From the NCBI GenBank assembly GCA_045564915.1, contig JBJLGL010000001.1, positions 62,001 through 126,000 of the forward strand: a stretch of 64,000 bases of DNA, given 5' to 3'. Source of the stretch: JAQWRV01 sp045564915 (GTDB lineage Bacteria > Pseudomonadota > Alphaproteobacteria > Rhodospirillales > Rhodospirillaceae). Of the stretch, positions 52,277 through 60,249 are shown piece after piece; position 1 is the first letter of the stretch; every line of letters begins with the position of its first letter. The notes beneath the pieces were generated by a model. The model saw only the letters and a program-made list of their open reading frames with translations, was not told where the DNA came from and made no database searches. The translations under genes were made by a program, and so were the position numbers.

Positions 52277-53233
52277 CTAATCGTTCTGTGTATCTTGCGC
52301 CAATGGTGCCATCGGCGCGGTACTTGTGGCGACAAAAGAGGAATCTTCCAGCCGGATCCAATTGTGGTAGCGCCCAGCGATTTCGCGGATGGCGTCGCCC
52401 GGCTCAGCAATGACATCAACATCATCTTGGAAGAAGCGCATCTTACCTGACGTTATATATATTAGGGCGTCAAGATCACTGCGATTCTTGTTCGTGGGTC
52501 CGCCCTTGTAGTTTTTAGTCACACTGACACGATTGCCATCAAACTGATAGTTGTTCAAATCGAGACGAATGGCGTCTGGTGGCGCTTCCTGAAGATCCTC
52601 TGACGTGGTTGCAATGATGCGGCTGCCATCGGGACCATTCCAGTATCCAAGCTGCCTAAACGATGCATCTTTAGCACGCACCACTGTTGCTTTAGCATTT
52701 CCATTTATTTTGGTTCCAGTGACATGCCATAGAATCACAGTGGCATCGCCTTCACCGCGCAACGTGCCACTGGGATAGCTAACCACGTCCCCCTGACCAA
52801 TGGCGATAGTCTTACCCGCAACCTCTACTTTGCCTTCCCCCTCCAGCATATACAGTGCTGTTTCAACGGTAATGGCATGTAACATACCACCTTGCCCTTC
52901 TTTAAATTCTAACACTCGAATTGTGCCAGTAGGAAAGACATAAGATCTCTGCACGTATCGCGAAGCCTCTGGAGGCGCCGCATCAACCGCCTCTTGACCC
53001 CAGACAATTCGGATACGCGCACCCAAATCATTAACCACTTCCCATTCGGCCAAAACCATAGTCTCGGCAGATTCAAGCGCGATGAATGTATCATCAATGG
53101 GTTCCAATGGAGCGGCAACGCGCACTGCATGCTGCGGTAGACTCTGTGAGAATGTTGGTGCCACTCCCAGAAAAATTAACACTAGCGTAAGAGAAGGTAG
53201 CGTACCCAAGCGATTATTTGAATGGATAGTCAT
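52277..53233 (-). CDS. Secreted bicupin
   Basis: This 318-aa protein has a Sec signal (LPSLTLVLIFLGVAPTFSQ) followed by two cupin barrels: TVETALYMLEGEGKVEVAGKTIAIGQGD and DLDALIYITSGKMRFFQDD, with AGRYHNWIRL in the second. It is the last gene of the eight-gene envelope operon. The ATG at 53233 has GAGG ahead, and lies within the end of the preceding gene (20-nt overlap). A 2-oxoglutarate- or metal-dependent oxygenase or a ligand-binding role is possible, but the substrate is not known. Confidence 0.82.
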   Translation of the reverse strand: MTIHSNNRLGTLPSLTLVLIFLGVAPTFSQSLPQHAVRVAAPLEPIDDTFIALESAETMVLAEWEVVNDLGARIRIVWGQEAVDAAPPEASRYVQRSYVFPTGTIRVLEFKEGQGGMLHAITVETALYMLEGEGKVEVAGKTIAIGQGDVVSYPSGTLRGEGDATVILWHVTGTKINGNAKATVVRAKDASFRQLGYWNGPDGSRIIATTSEDLQEAPPDAIRLDLNNYQFDGNRVSVTKNYKGGPTNKNRSDLDALIYITSGKMRFFQDDVDVIAEPGDAIREIAGRYHNWIRLEDSSFVATSTAPMAPLAQDTQND

Positions 53234-53633
53234 CTTGAACCTCACTACTGAGATTGAGACTGAGTGTAGTCGTGGGAACAGTGCTTCTCATAGTCGAGTG
53301 ATGCTGGCAATCACCATGGACTAAATTACCCTGACCCGGGGCACGGCGTCTCATTTCGCCACTTTGAACCGTAGTTTCCAGATGCCCGGACATTACCCAG
53401 ACGATACCCATTCGGTTAGTGATGTGCATTTCATTTAGATTATAGGGTCGTGGAGTGTTCTGACTAAATCCAAGCCCCCAGGTCTGCCCAGTCTGCCGAC
53501 GACTCATAGAACTCAACGGACTAGTCTGAATCAAAGGAACTTCATAGTAAGTCCATGCCGAGCGGCCATTAGAATCTAATTTATAGCCCGTCATTCGGTA
53601 AGCCGTTGATGGTTTTATTTCAGCGATAGTCAT
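53214..53633 (-). CDS. Small cupin-like protein
   Basis: This 139-aa protein starts at MTIAEIKPSTAYRM, with AGGGA ahead of the ATG. It has a cupin-like core: MHITNRMGIVWVMSGHLETTV and APGQGNLVHGDCQHHS, and His residues that may bind a metal. A longer version reaching 53717 exists in frame but overlaps the CHRD gene and has no good ribosome-binding site. It lies in the operon between CHRD and the secreted bicupin; its stop overlaps the latter's start by 20 nt. No signal peptide. Confidence 0.68.
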   Translation of the reverse strand: MTIAEIKPSTAYRMTGYKLDSNGRSAWTYYEVPLIQTSPLSSMSRRQTGQTWGLGFSQNTPRPYNLNEMHITNRMGIVWVMSGHLETTVQSGEMRRRAPGQGNLVHGDCQHHSTMRSTVPTTTLSLNLSSEVQDDYPFK

Positions 53634-53673
53634 TCTTATAATCCCTTCTGGCCAGAACGGTCTTAAGTGTACT

Positions 53674-54210
53674 TCAACATTCTGGGCGTGCTTTCTTAAT
53701 TGATCCGCGCAGCTCACCTGCGGGATACTTAGTAGTATGCAAATTTACGTACATGCGATCGGAAACCAAATAAGCCAACTCACCTTCATTGAGAAGGTGT
53801 GACCCCTGCACTGGCAAAGCAAAGCCTTCGGTCGCCATATCAAACAAAATTGCGGCCTCACCACCAGGGGTCTGCGGTCCGTGAACATGAATGCCTATTG
53901 GTAAGGTTGTTAGGTCACTGTAATTCAAATTCCAGGCAAATGTCAGAGTCTTACGGTCGAGTGTAAAATCGACGCGCCCAACTCCAGGGCTTTCAGTCAC
54001 AGCACTTTCCTCGCTAGCATAGAGGTCAGCAAAAAAGTTTATCGCTGGACCATCGGTAGCATTGGGATCAGCTGAAAAGTAAACACAGGACATGTCGGGC
54101 TTTGGGCCTCGTCTTGGATCACGATACGGAGTGCTGTCTTGTGCCAAGGCGATATAGGCAGCGTTAGCACATAGCACAAAAGCAAGGCTAGCGACGCAAT
54201 GACCAAGCAT
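53674..54210 (-). CDS. Secreted CHRD-domain protein
   Basis: This 178-aa protein has a signal peptide (VASLAFVLCANAAYIALAQD) and a CHRD domain: IGIHVHGPQTPGGEAAILFD, with MYVNLHTTKYPAGELRGSIKK at the end, both diagnostic (the domain was first seen in chordin). Bacterial CHRD proteins are extracellular and of unknown role. It abuts the small cupin gene ahead (54211) with no gap, indicating cotranscription and possible translational coupling. A spacer of ~40 nt separates it from the next cupin-like gene. Confidence 0.88.
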   Translation of the reverse strand: MLGHCVASLAFVLCANAAYIALAQDSTPYRDPRRGPKPDMSCVYFSADPNATDGPAINFFADLYASEESAVTESPGVGRVDFTLDRKTLTFAWNLNYSDLTTLPIGIHVHGPQTPGGEAAILFDMATEGFALPVQGSHLLNEGELAYLVSDRMYVNLHTTKYPAGELRGSIKKARPEC

Positions 54211-54600
54211 TTATTTGAGCTCGTTTGGCATAGTAACTAACAAATAGTTACATTCTTCCTGACCGAGAAATCTTGTCATATGCCCCTGCCCGGCAACATC
54301 TTCTGCTATCATAATATCTCCACGGGCAAGCTGACGTTCCTCACCATTACTTACGGTAATGTGCATCTGACCAGAAAATACCGCAATCATTGTGCGCGCA
54401 TCCATAGGTTCAAAATCAATAAAATGACCTGGCAAGGCATGACCAATACGCCAATCAGTTACATCTTGGCGAGCTGAATTAATACGCCGGTAGTAGATTC
54501 CCTCTTCTGCATCTGCACCGCCTGGGGCCATCATCCTAAGCTCTGTCTCATCAAGCAATGAATGCCCATTAGCATCAGAATATACGTACGGTAATAGCAT
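54211..54600 (-). CDS. Small single-domain cupin
   Basis: This 129-aa protein has HALPGHFIDFEPMDARTMIAVFSGQMHITVSNGEERQLARGDIMIAED and ends GQGHMTRFLGQEECNYLLVTM, a cupin beta-barrel with His residues that could bind a metal. No signal peptide, so it is cytoplasmic. It is between the secreted-repeat gene (51 nt upstream) and the CHRD gene (0 nt downstream). Together with two other cupins in this operon, it suggests oxidation or sensing of a small ligand. The function is unknown. Confidence 0.83.
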   Translation of the reverse strand: MLLPYVYSDANGHSLLDETELRMMAPGGADAEEGIYYRRINSARQDVTDWRIGHALPGHFIDFEPMDARTMIAVFSGQMHITVSNGEERQLARGDIMIAEDVAGQGHMTRFLGQEECNYLLVTMPNELK

Positions 54601-54651
54601 ACAACTCTCCTATATAATTGAATTAGCCTCACAAAGCATAAGGCCCTTTTA

Positions 54652-55788
54652 CTACCTCCCTGATCCTGGCATTACGAGACCATCTTTCATTATAGTGCGC
54701 CAATAGCGGTCCGTACTGCGTTGACCGTTGAGGTCCCCGGGTTGAGTATCTCGCTCATGGACATAGAGTTTTAGACCTTTATAAGTCCACTGATGCCTGC
54801 CATCGTCTAAGGCTACCACAGACCAGAAGCCAATTCGACCTGCAGTACCATCAGCGTAAACAGGAGTCCAAAGATGAGGCGTTGCCATATCCCTTCCGAT
54901 GCCAATGCCAAAAGCACGAGTGCCAGTAAGGTCATGGGCATAAAGCGTTTTACCATTAGCGTCAGCCAATAGAGGGCCAGCATCCGACTTTTGATATGTA
55001 ATCCAATCTGGAGTTGGTGTTGGTGGTTCTAAGATCACAGCTGACCAAGTCTGAAAGGCTTCTCCAGCTATCTCTCCAGCCGCATAATCACCCCGATATC
55101 GGTAGAGAGGCTGACCTTTGTATGACCACTGCTTTGTGCCATCAGTCCGTTCAATCACCATCCAGTTTTCTATTCTCGCATGCGCACGCCACCAGGCTTC
55201 AACTGGTGCCCATGTTTTAGTGCACGCATGATCACATACAAAAGAGTTAGTCCGATAAGTGCTAGACGTATATAAGGTCATATTTTTTTGATCAGTCAGC
55301 AGATACCCATAAGGAGTTTTATGAGTCTTGAAGCCAGGCGGCAGCGGAATAGACTTTACTGCGACAAACCACTGCTGTAGCAACTCATCGCCATTCATAT
55401 CGCCAGGACTAGTGTCGCCGCTATATTTGTAGAGAGGTTTGCCGCGAAAAACCCATTGATGAGAATTGTCTTGCCGTTTGACTATAGTCCAGTCTCCGTC
55501 ACTAGTTGACCCCGCCGATGGAGCCATTGGCGGCCACGTTTTGGCGCATATATCCCTACATTGCGGTTCACCAAATACAGGGTCCTTCACATAAGTATAT
55601 AACGTCATGCCTTGCGCAGTATTTATAATCCAGCCGTGACCACGCGGATTTAAGCTAATGTCCGATGGGTTCTGTTCATCTAGAAAGGACGTGGCGCAAG
55701 TAACATCGCAAAATAAAGGGGTAAATATAGCGCCCAAAGCTAACGCTACTATTGTCTTCAGGCGACTGTACCTAATAGTACCAACCAT
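54652..55788 (-). CDS. Secreted protein with three COG4315-type (YxFxxD/lipoprotein_15) repeats
   Basis: This 378-aa protein has a signal peptide (LKTIVALALGAIFTPLF) and three copies of the COG4315 secreted-repeat unit. The units start GMTLYTYVKDPVFGEPQC, NMTLYTSSTYRTNSFVC and GKTLYAHDLTGTRAFGIG, and each ends with QW(V/S/T)(F/Y)(R/K)G, LY, and (P/A)G(D/E)hxG. The first two have paired cysteines in CRDICAKTWPP and CDHACTKTWAPV, resembling disulfides; the third has lost them. Function is unknown; it may bind a heme or redox partner. Eleven nt separate it from the DUF1552 gene ahead. Confidence 0.87.
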   Translation of the reverse strand: MVGTIRYSRLKTIVALALGAIFTPLFCDVTCATSFLDEQNPSDISLNPRGHGWIINTAQGMTLYTYVKDPVFGEPQCRDICAKTWPPMAPSAGSTSDGDWTIVKRQDNSHQWVFRGKPLYKYSGDTSPGDMNGDELLQQWFVAVKSIPLPPGFKTHKTPYGYLLTDQKNMTLYTSSTYRTNSFVCDHACTKTWAPVEAWWRAHARIENWMVIERTDGTKQWSYKGQPLYRYRGDYAAGEIAGEAFQTWSAVILEPPTPTPDWITYQKSDAGPLLADANGKTLYAHDLTGTRAFGIGIGRDMATPHLWTPVYADGTAGRIGFWSVVALDDGRHQWTYKGLKLYVHERDTQPGDLNGQRSTDRYWRTIMKDGLVMPGSGR

Positions 55789-55798
55789 GGTCTATTAG

Positions 55799-57172
55799 CT
55801 ATACCATAACTTCGGTTATTGGACGTGATGTTTGCAAAGACCTGGTACCCCATCGACGTAAGGGAACTCCCATTATTTGCATGGCTGTAAAGCCGACACG
55901 GGTGATAGGATCACCCCCGCCAACAATGTGCATGCCTGTCTTAACTCGCCCCCCTGCCTTACCGGCCAAGAAAATAGGGATGCTATCGATTGTATGTAAT
56001 TTAGCGTAGTTAGTCTCACTAGCGGCAAAAATGAGGCAATTATCGAGCAGAGTCCCATCGCCCTCTCGAATACTTGATAAAGTCCTCAAATAGGTTGCAA
56101 AAGCCTCGCTACAGCGTTGGTTAAACCAAAATGCCAAAGGCTGATAGCCCAGATCAGAGTCAATTAATTCCATGTGGGTAAGTAAGTGGTGTGTATAGGA
56201 CTCTCCAACCCTGCGAACGTTAGCAAAGTTATCTGTGAACACTAAATTAAAAACATGCGTCTGATTGCAGGCAACAGCCATAGCGAGTAGTTGTGCCATC
56301 ACTTCATGAGTTTCAATAACATTTGGCATTTCTCGAACACGCGCCACCTTTTCTTCTGGCAGTTCATGAGGCTTCTGCATCATAACACAGGCTTCGTTTG
56401 GTTCCGGTTTTTGCAATTGCAATGCCAGACGGTTTTCAATTTGGCGAATGGAGGTGAAATACTCATCCATGCGCTCTCTATCAGCGGTGCCTAGTGCACT
56501 GATGAACCGCTTACTGTCCTCCATGAATGCGGACAGTACGCTTTTTTCAACCATAATGTCTGGATCAGGCTTGAAGTCCTCTGTGTTTGGGTCAACGAAA
56601 CCCGGCCCAAATATCCGAGAATACAAAGCCAAAGGTGAAATAATTGCCTCAGAACGGCTTTCGGTATTACGAGCACTATAATTTTCCCGAGCTAGTCCAG
56701 CACTCGAAGCATCAATAGTCTTGAAGCGAGTCCGAGTGCCAATCTGATCGGCGGTAATTAGATCAAGCGTTGGACTAAGAATTTCGCCCTCTTTCGCAGG
56801 AACTGTCCCAGTACGGTTACCTACCCAACCAGTAAAGTGAGTATAGTTGGACCTGCCATCTAGCGGCATACCGAAACCTGAAAAAAAGTTCAGCTGATCA
56901 TGCCATGGTTTCAACGCCTCAGTCTCTTTAAGAAAATTGATGCCTGGGCCAGACTGGGTCTTAGGAGCAATGGCATGTCCAGGAGTATGTCCCATTCCCC
57001 AATACCAAGTACCGAAACGTACAGGGAGTGGATTGCCGGTCGCTGCCATGGCAGTGCCATTTTCGTTCAGGAAACAGTCCAACAGAGGCAGTGCAACCGA
57101 CACAGCACTACCGTTAAGCAGGCCTCTTAAGACGCGGCGGCGAGGCATATTACGAGATAACGAGGCAGTCAT
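55799..57172 (-). CDS. DUF1552-family Tat-exported protein
   Basis: This 457-aa protein has a twin-arginine signal (PRRRVLRGLLNGSAVSVALPLLDC). The mature sequence has FGTWYWGMGHTPGHAIAPKTQSGPGINFLKE, DQLNFFSGFG and SNYTHFTGWVG, and near the end LIFAASETNYAKLHTIDSIPIFLAGKAGG, the DUF1552 pattern. It belongs to a family almost always encoded beside DUF1592 proteins, here the immediately preceding gene (4-nt overlap, ATGA). The Tat export implies folding, probably with a cofactor, in the cytoplasm. The function is unknown. Confidence 0.9.
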   Translation of the reverse strand: MTASLSRNMPRRRVLRGLLNGSAVSVALPLLDCFLNENGTAMAATGNPLPVRFGTWYWGMGHTPGHAIAPKTQSGPGINFLKETEALKPWHDQLNFFSGFGMPLDGRSNYTHFTGWVGNRTGTVPAKEGEILSPTLDLITADQIGTRTRFKTIDASSAGLARENYSARNTESRSEAIISPLALYSRIFGPGFVDPNTEDFKPDPDIMVEKSVLSAFMEDSKRFISALGTADRERMDEYFTSIRQIENRLALQLQKPEPNEACVMMQKPHELPEEKVARVREMPNVIETHEVMAQLLAMAVACNQTHVFNLVFTDNFANVRRVGESYTHHLLTHMELIDSDLGYQPLAFWFNQRCSEAFATYLRTLSSIREGDGTLLDNCLIFAASETNYAKLHTIDSIPIFLAGKAGGRVKTGMHIVGGGDPITRVGFTAMQIMGVPLRRWGTRSLQTSRPITEVMV

Positions 57173-58842
57173 AGCCGATTCTCCGCGAGAGGCAGGCTCT
57201 TAGTCTTTGCTGAGGCGCTCTGTTTAAGGTCACGACGAGGTTCTGATATAGCATAAAAGGCCTTGCTCGTTGCGATCCGCTGCAATAATTCAGGAAAACG
57301 ATGTCCACCTTTTGCAAATATATTTTCAAGATAAGCCAAAAAGGCATTTTCAGCCGAACTCAATGGCCGACCCAAAGCATATTCTGTTAATCTGTTGACT
57401 AAACACTTTGTAGTCGCAGGATTTTGCCACATAGCTCGCCCTAGTCCAGCACCATCAACAAAGGGGATACCATCGAGTTCACCACTCACATCAATAAAGG
57501 CACCGTTCTCCATTTTTCGAAACTGCGCAATGCCATCCAGCTGTTCAAGACCGAGGCCGATCGGGTCCATGATTTTGTGACATCCAGCACATGCGGGCTC
57601 GGTACTATGCGATGTAAGACGGTCCTTGGCCGTAGGGTTAGGAGAATTGGGGTCTTCGAACTGGGAAAAATCTACATCACCTGGTGGGCTGGGCACCTTT
57701 TGACATAATAGCGCTTCCCGAATTGCCATACCGCGCAGGGTTGGTGAGCTGCGACCCGGGTGAGAAGCTAATGCAGCAAAGCCCGCCTGCATTAGTAGAC
57801 CCGCACGTGGGCTGCTCTCAGGAAACTCATATGGAACCCAAGCATTTCCTGTAGGGCGAGGCGTAGCAACACGATAGATACGGGCTAACGGGCCGGTAAT
57901 AAACGTTTGTCGAAAGGTGAACAGATTACGATAGTCCTGCTCCTGCTCCATCAGTAGATCAAGTACAGTCAGAAGTATCTGTTCTTTCGCATCCTCAATA
58001 ACCTGCACGGTAAAGGCGGGATAGATGATGCTATCTTTCTCCAGGGTCTCGAATTCATCAAAGCGCAGGAAATCTTGGAAGAAAGCTCGCACGCCAACCT
58101 CTAGACGATGGGACGCCATCATTCGCTGCACATGAGCGTTGATACCATCTTGGCTATCCAATTCTCCCCGACTAGCAGCGCCTAGTAATAGTTCGTTAGG
58201 TGTCGTGTTCCACAACAAGAAACTAAGGCGTGCAGCTTTAGAATATCCTGTTAGACGCAGCTTTGAATAGTCAGAGGGATCAGGCTGAGTCATATCAACA
58301 ACAAATAGAAACTGTGGAGTAGTCAACATTCCGGTTAGGCCAAGGGCGATACCTTGATAGAAGTCTCCGGCAGACTCTGCACCAGCGTGCGCAGCATCGA
58401 TGGATATAGCCAGCTCTTCCTCGCTAAGTGGCCTACGGTAAAGTAGTCGCCCGACCTCAGAGAAGAACTGACGCGCACAGGCGTCATCTGGCGCATCCAA
58501 AAAAGTAGGCAAACACGAAAATTGGCTAGTTCTATTATCCAAATTTACTACTTGCCGTGCAATGGACTGGGCCATGCCATAATACTTATCAAATCCAGAA
58601 GGTGTTATCCTTGCGTTTCGTGCCCCTAGGACTAGTAGTCCATCAGTCCGTAATAGGGAGTCGGCTTGACCAGCAATCGTTATATGTGCACCAAAAATGT
58701 CGGCGATAATGTTTCGATATTGCTCGTTAGACAACCGCTGCATTGCCGGAGACGAGCCGTTAGTTGCTGGCTCGGGCTGCTCACAGGCAGCAAGTATCAA
58801 CGCAGCAAGTAGAAATGCTAATAAACTGTTTACGCCATTCAC
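57169..58842 (-). CDS. DUF1592/DUF1588/DUF1585-type lipoprotein with heme-c motif
   Basis: This 557-aa protein has a lipobox (LILAACEQPE). The domain order fits the DUF1587/1595/1592/1588/1585 series: LSNEQYRNIIADIFG (near 38-52), RLLYRRPLSEEEL, KAARLSFLLWNTTPNELLLG, RAGLLMQAGFAALASHPGRSSPTLRG, and CAGCH (418-422) followed by KIMDPIGLGLEQLD, and LVNRLTEYALGRPLSSAE. CAGCH is a c-type heme attachment site, so a redox role in the periplasm is likely. Start and stop overlap the neighbours by 4 nt (ATGA), on both sides. Paired with DUF1552 next door. Its substrate is not known. Confidence 0.92.
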   Translation of the reverse strand: MNGVNSLLAFLLAALILAACEQPEPATNGSSPAMQRLSNEQYRNIIADIFGAHITIAGQADSLLRTDGLLVLGARNARITPSGFDKYYGMAQSIARQVVNLDNRTSQFSCLPTFLDAPDDACARQFFSEVGRLLYRRPLSEEELAISIDAAHAGAESAGDFYQGIALGLTGMLTTPQFLFVVDMTQPDPSDYSKLRLTGYSKAARLSFLLWNTTPNELLLGAASRGELDSQDGINAHVQRMMASHRLEVGVRAFFQDFLRFDEFETLEKDSIIYPAFTVQVIEDAKEQILLTVLDLLMEQEQDYRNLFTFRQTFITGPLARIYRVATPRPTGNAWVPYEFPESSPRAGLLMQAGFAALASHPGRSSPTLRGMAIREALLCQKVPSPPGDVDFSQFEDPNSPNPTAKDRLTSHSTEPACAGCHKIMDPIGLGLEQLDGIAQFRKMENGAFIDVSGELDGIPFVDGAGLGRAMWQNPATTKCLVNRLTEYALGRPLSSAENAFLAYLENIFAKGGHRFPELLQRIATSKAFYAISEPRRDLKQSASAKTKSLPLAENRL

Positions 58843-59957
58843 TGCCTTACCTTCTCATTGGTTTTCTGCGGGTGAATAATAAATGCAGCATACGCCCCGA
58901 TCTCAAAGGCGGATGACAAATACTTACATTGGCCAGTATTCGGATCAGGATATCCATCAGCTAGTTCTTGTGCAGCCACATACATTGCAGGGCAGTCATC
59001 CGCTGTGGAAGTGTGACCAACCATACCTCCCACATAATACAAGAATTCATCGACATTGTAATACCCGGAGACGAGCCCCTTAGCAGTAGCACCATCGTCA
59101 GCCATATCTAATTGCAGGTCCATGTCTTTAATTGCTGGGTGCATGAAATTATAGTTTCCGTAAAATGGCAGGCTCACATCACCTCGCTCCGTTGTGAGCA
59201 CTCCATCAACGATGGTGCCGCGCAAGGAGTCTCCATAACGCGGCTCATCTCCATCCATATCGATATTGTAACTAGAAAATGGTAAGGGTCGTCCGCTGCC
59301 GTCGAGTGCAAATTGGTCTATGGAGCGGTAAAAACTTACTTTCACATCATCGTCATTACGAACATCATCAACATTTGTGATTTCAATCAAAATCATTCCA
59401 AGACCACTAGTCCCTCTTCCTTCATGCGCATTGAGCTCCGGTAAACCCCCTCTGCGCCAACCGTATATACAGCCAATGAGTCGGTACATCTGATTATCAA
59501 TGCCAGGCGTGCCATCAGGATGAGTAAAGTTGTCATGAGAGCACGTATTTGGTGTAGCTTGGCCGTCGGCATTACCATCGAGATTCACTCCATAGGAATA
59601 ATTACCCTCAATGACTCTCATTGGAGGGTCCAAAACTGCTGTCGGGTTAAGACAAACGTTTTCACCCTCAGGTCCGCGACGCATAGCCGTGGGCATACGG
59701 TTGAGATTTGAGCGTAGACCGTTTTCCGTCAGATAGGCACGGTCTTCTTTGGACAGACCACGCCACCATATCTCGTCGTTGCTAATCGCCAGACCTTCGG
59801 GGCATTCATCAACAAACTTGGTGTTATAAATAGCGGTAAACCAATCACGAACAACGAATCCCATTGTCCCATTTACTGGATGCTGTGCTGAGGCACTAAG
59901 ATCCAGGCTAATCCCAAAGATTGCAGTGATGACCAGTGACAACCAAGAATGCGTCAT
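58839..59957 (-). CDS. Secreted protein of unknown family, first gene of the DUF1592/DUF1552 operon
   Basis: This 372-aa protein has a Sec signal (WLSLVITAIFGISLDLSASAQ). It contains VNGTMGFVVRDWFTAIYNTKF, WWRGLSKEDRAYLTENGLRS, a Gly/Asp/Asn-rich middle (NYSYGVNLDGNADGQATP) and CPAMYVAAQELADGYPDPNTGQC, which may form a disulfide loop. I do not recognise a family. Conserved cysteines at several points fit a periplasmic or secreted protein. Its stop overlaps the DUF1592 gene start (ATGA, 4 nt) so the two are coupled. It is the most upstream gene of the operon, facing katG across a 292-nt region. Confidence 0.8.
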   Translation of the reverse strand: MTHSWLSLVITAIFGISLDLSASAQHPVNGTMGFVVRDWFTAIYNTKFVDECPEGLAISNDEIWWRGLSKEDRAYLTENGLRSNLNRMPTAMRRGPEGENVCLNPTAVLDPPMRVIEGNYSYGVNLDGNADGQATPNTCSHDNFTHPDGTPGIDNQMYRLIGCIYGWRRGGLPELNAHEGRGTSGLGMILIEITNVDDVRNDDDVKVSFYRSIDQFALDGSGRPLPFSSYNIDMDGDEPRYGDSLRGTIVDGVLTTERGDVSLPFYGNYNFMHPAIKDMDLQLDMADDGATAKGLVSGYYNVDEFLYYVGGMVGHTSTADDCPAMYVAAQELADGYPDPNTGQCKYLSSAFEIGAYAAFIIHPQKTNEKVRQ

Positions 59958-60114
59958 ATTATCTCTCTAGATTTCAACTCATCGTTAGAGTTTGTCACTA
60001 CACCTACTCCTTTATGGAAGAGTCTTATGTGATAAATGCAAGGGCGAGTTCAGTTTACATATACTAGCGACACCCCAAAACTACCTCAATTCTTTAGGGT
60101 TATTAACTCATTTT

Positions 60115-60164
60115 AATTAGAATTATTAAACTCTAATTGACAGCAATTTTCGCCAGCGTATGGT
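60115..60164 (+). promoter_or_regulatory. Candidate katG promoter with an inverted repeat
   Basis: TTGACA (60137-60142) and TATGGT (60159-60164) are 16 nt apart, a sigma-70-like promoter in the katG direction. The inverted repeat AATTAGA-N10-TCTAATT (60115-60121, 60132-60138) overlaps the -35 element, as expected for a repressor or activator operator. It lies about 85-135 nt before the katG ATG. No OxyR or Fur consensus is a clear match. Confidence 0.45.
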
Positions 60165-60175
60165 TGAATTTAGGA

Positions 60176-60216
60176 CGCCTCTAGCCCGACTGCCATGCAT
60201 GCTTAGTCTAGAGGCG
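60176..60216 (+). promoter_or_regulatory. katG leader hairpin
   Basis: CGCCTCTAG (60176-60184) and CTAGAGGCG (60208-60216) form a perfect 9-bp stem with a 23-nt loop, which itself holds the palindrome GCATGC. It is in the predicted katG 5' leader and ends 33 nt before the ATG; GCTTTATAAAAAT follows. It could be an attenuator, an RNA-stabilising element or a DNA operator. Confidence 0.45.
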
Positions 60217-60249
60217 GCTTTATAAAAATCGCTATTCTAGGAGATTGCC

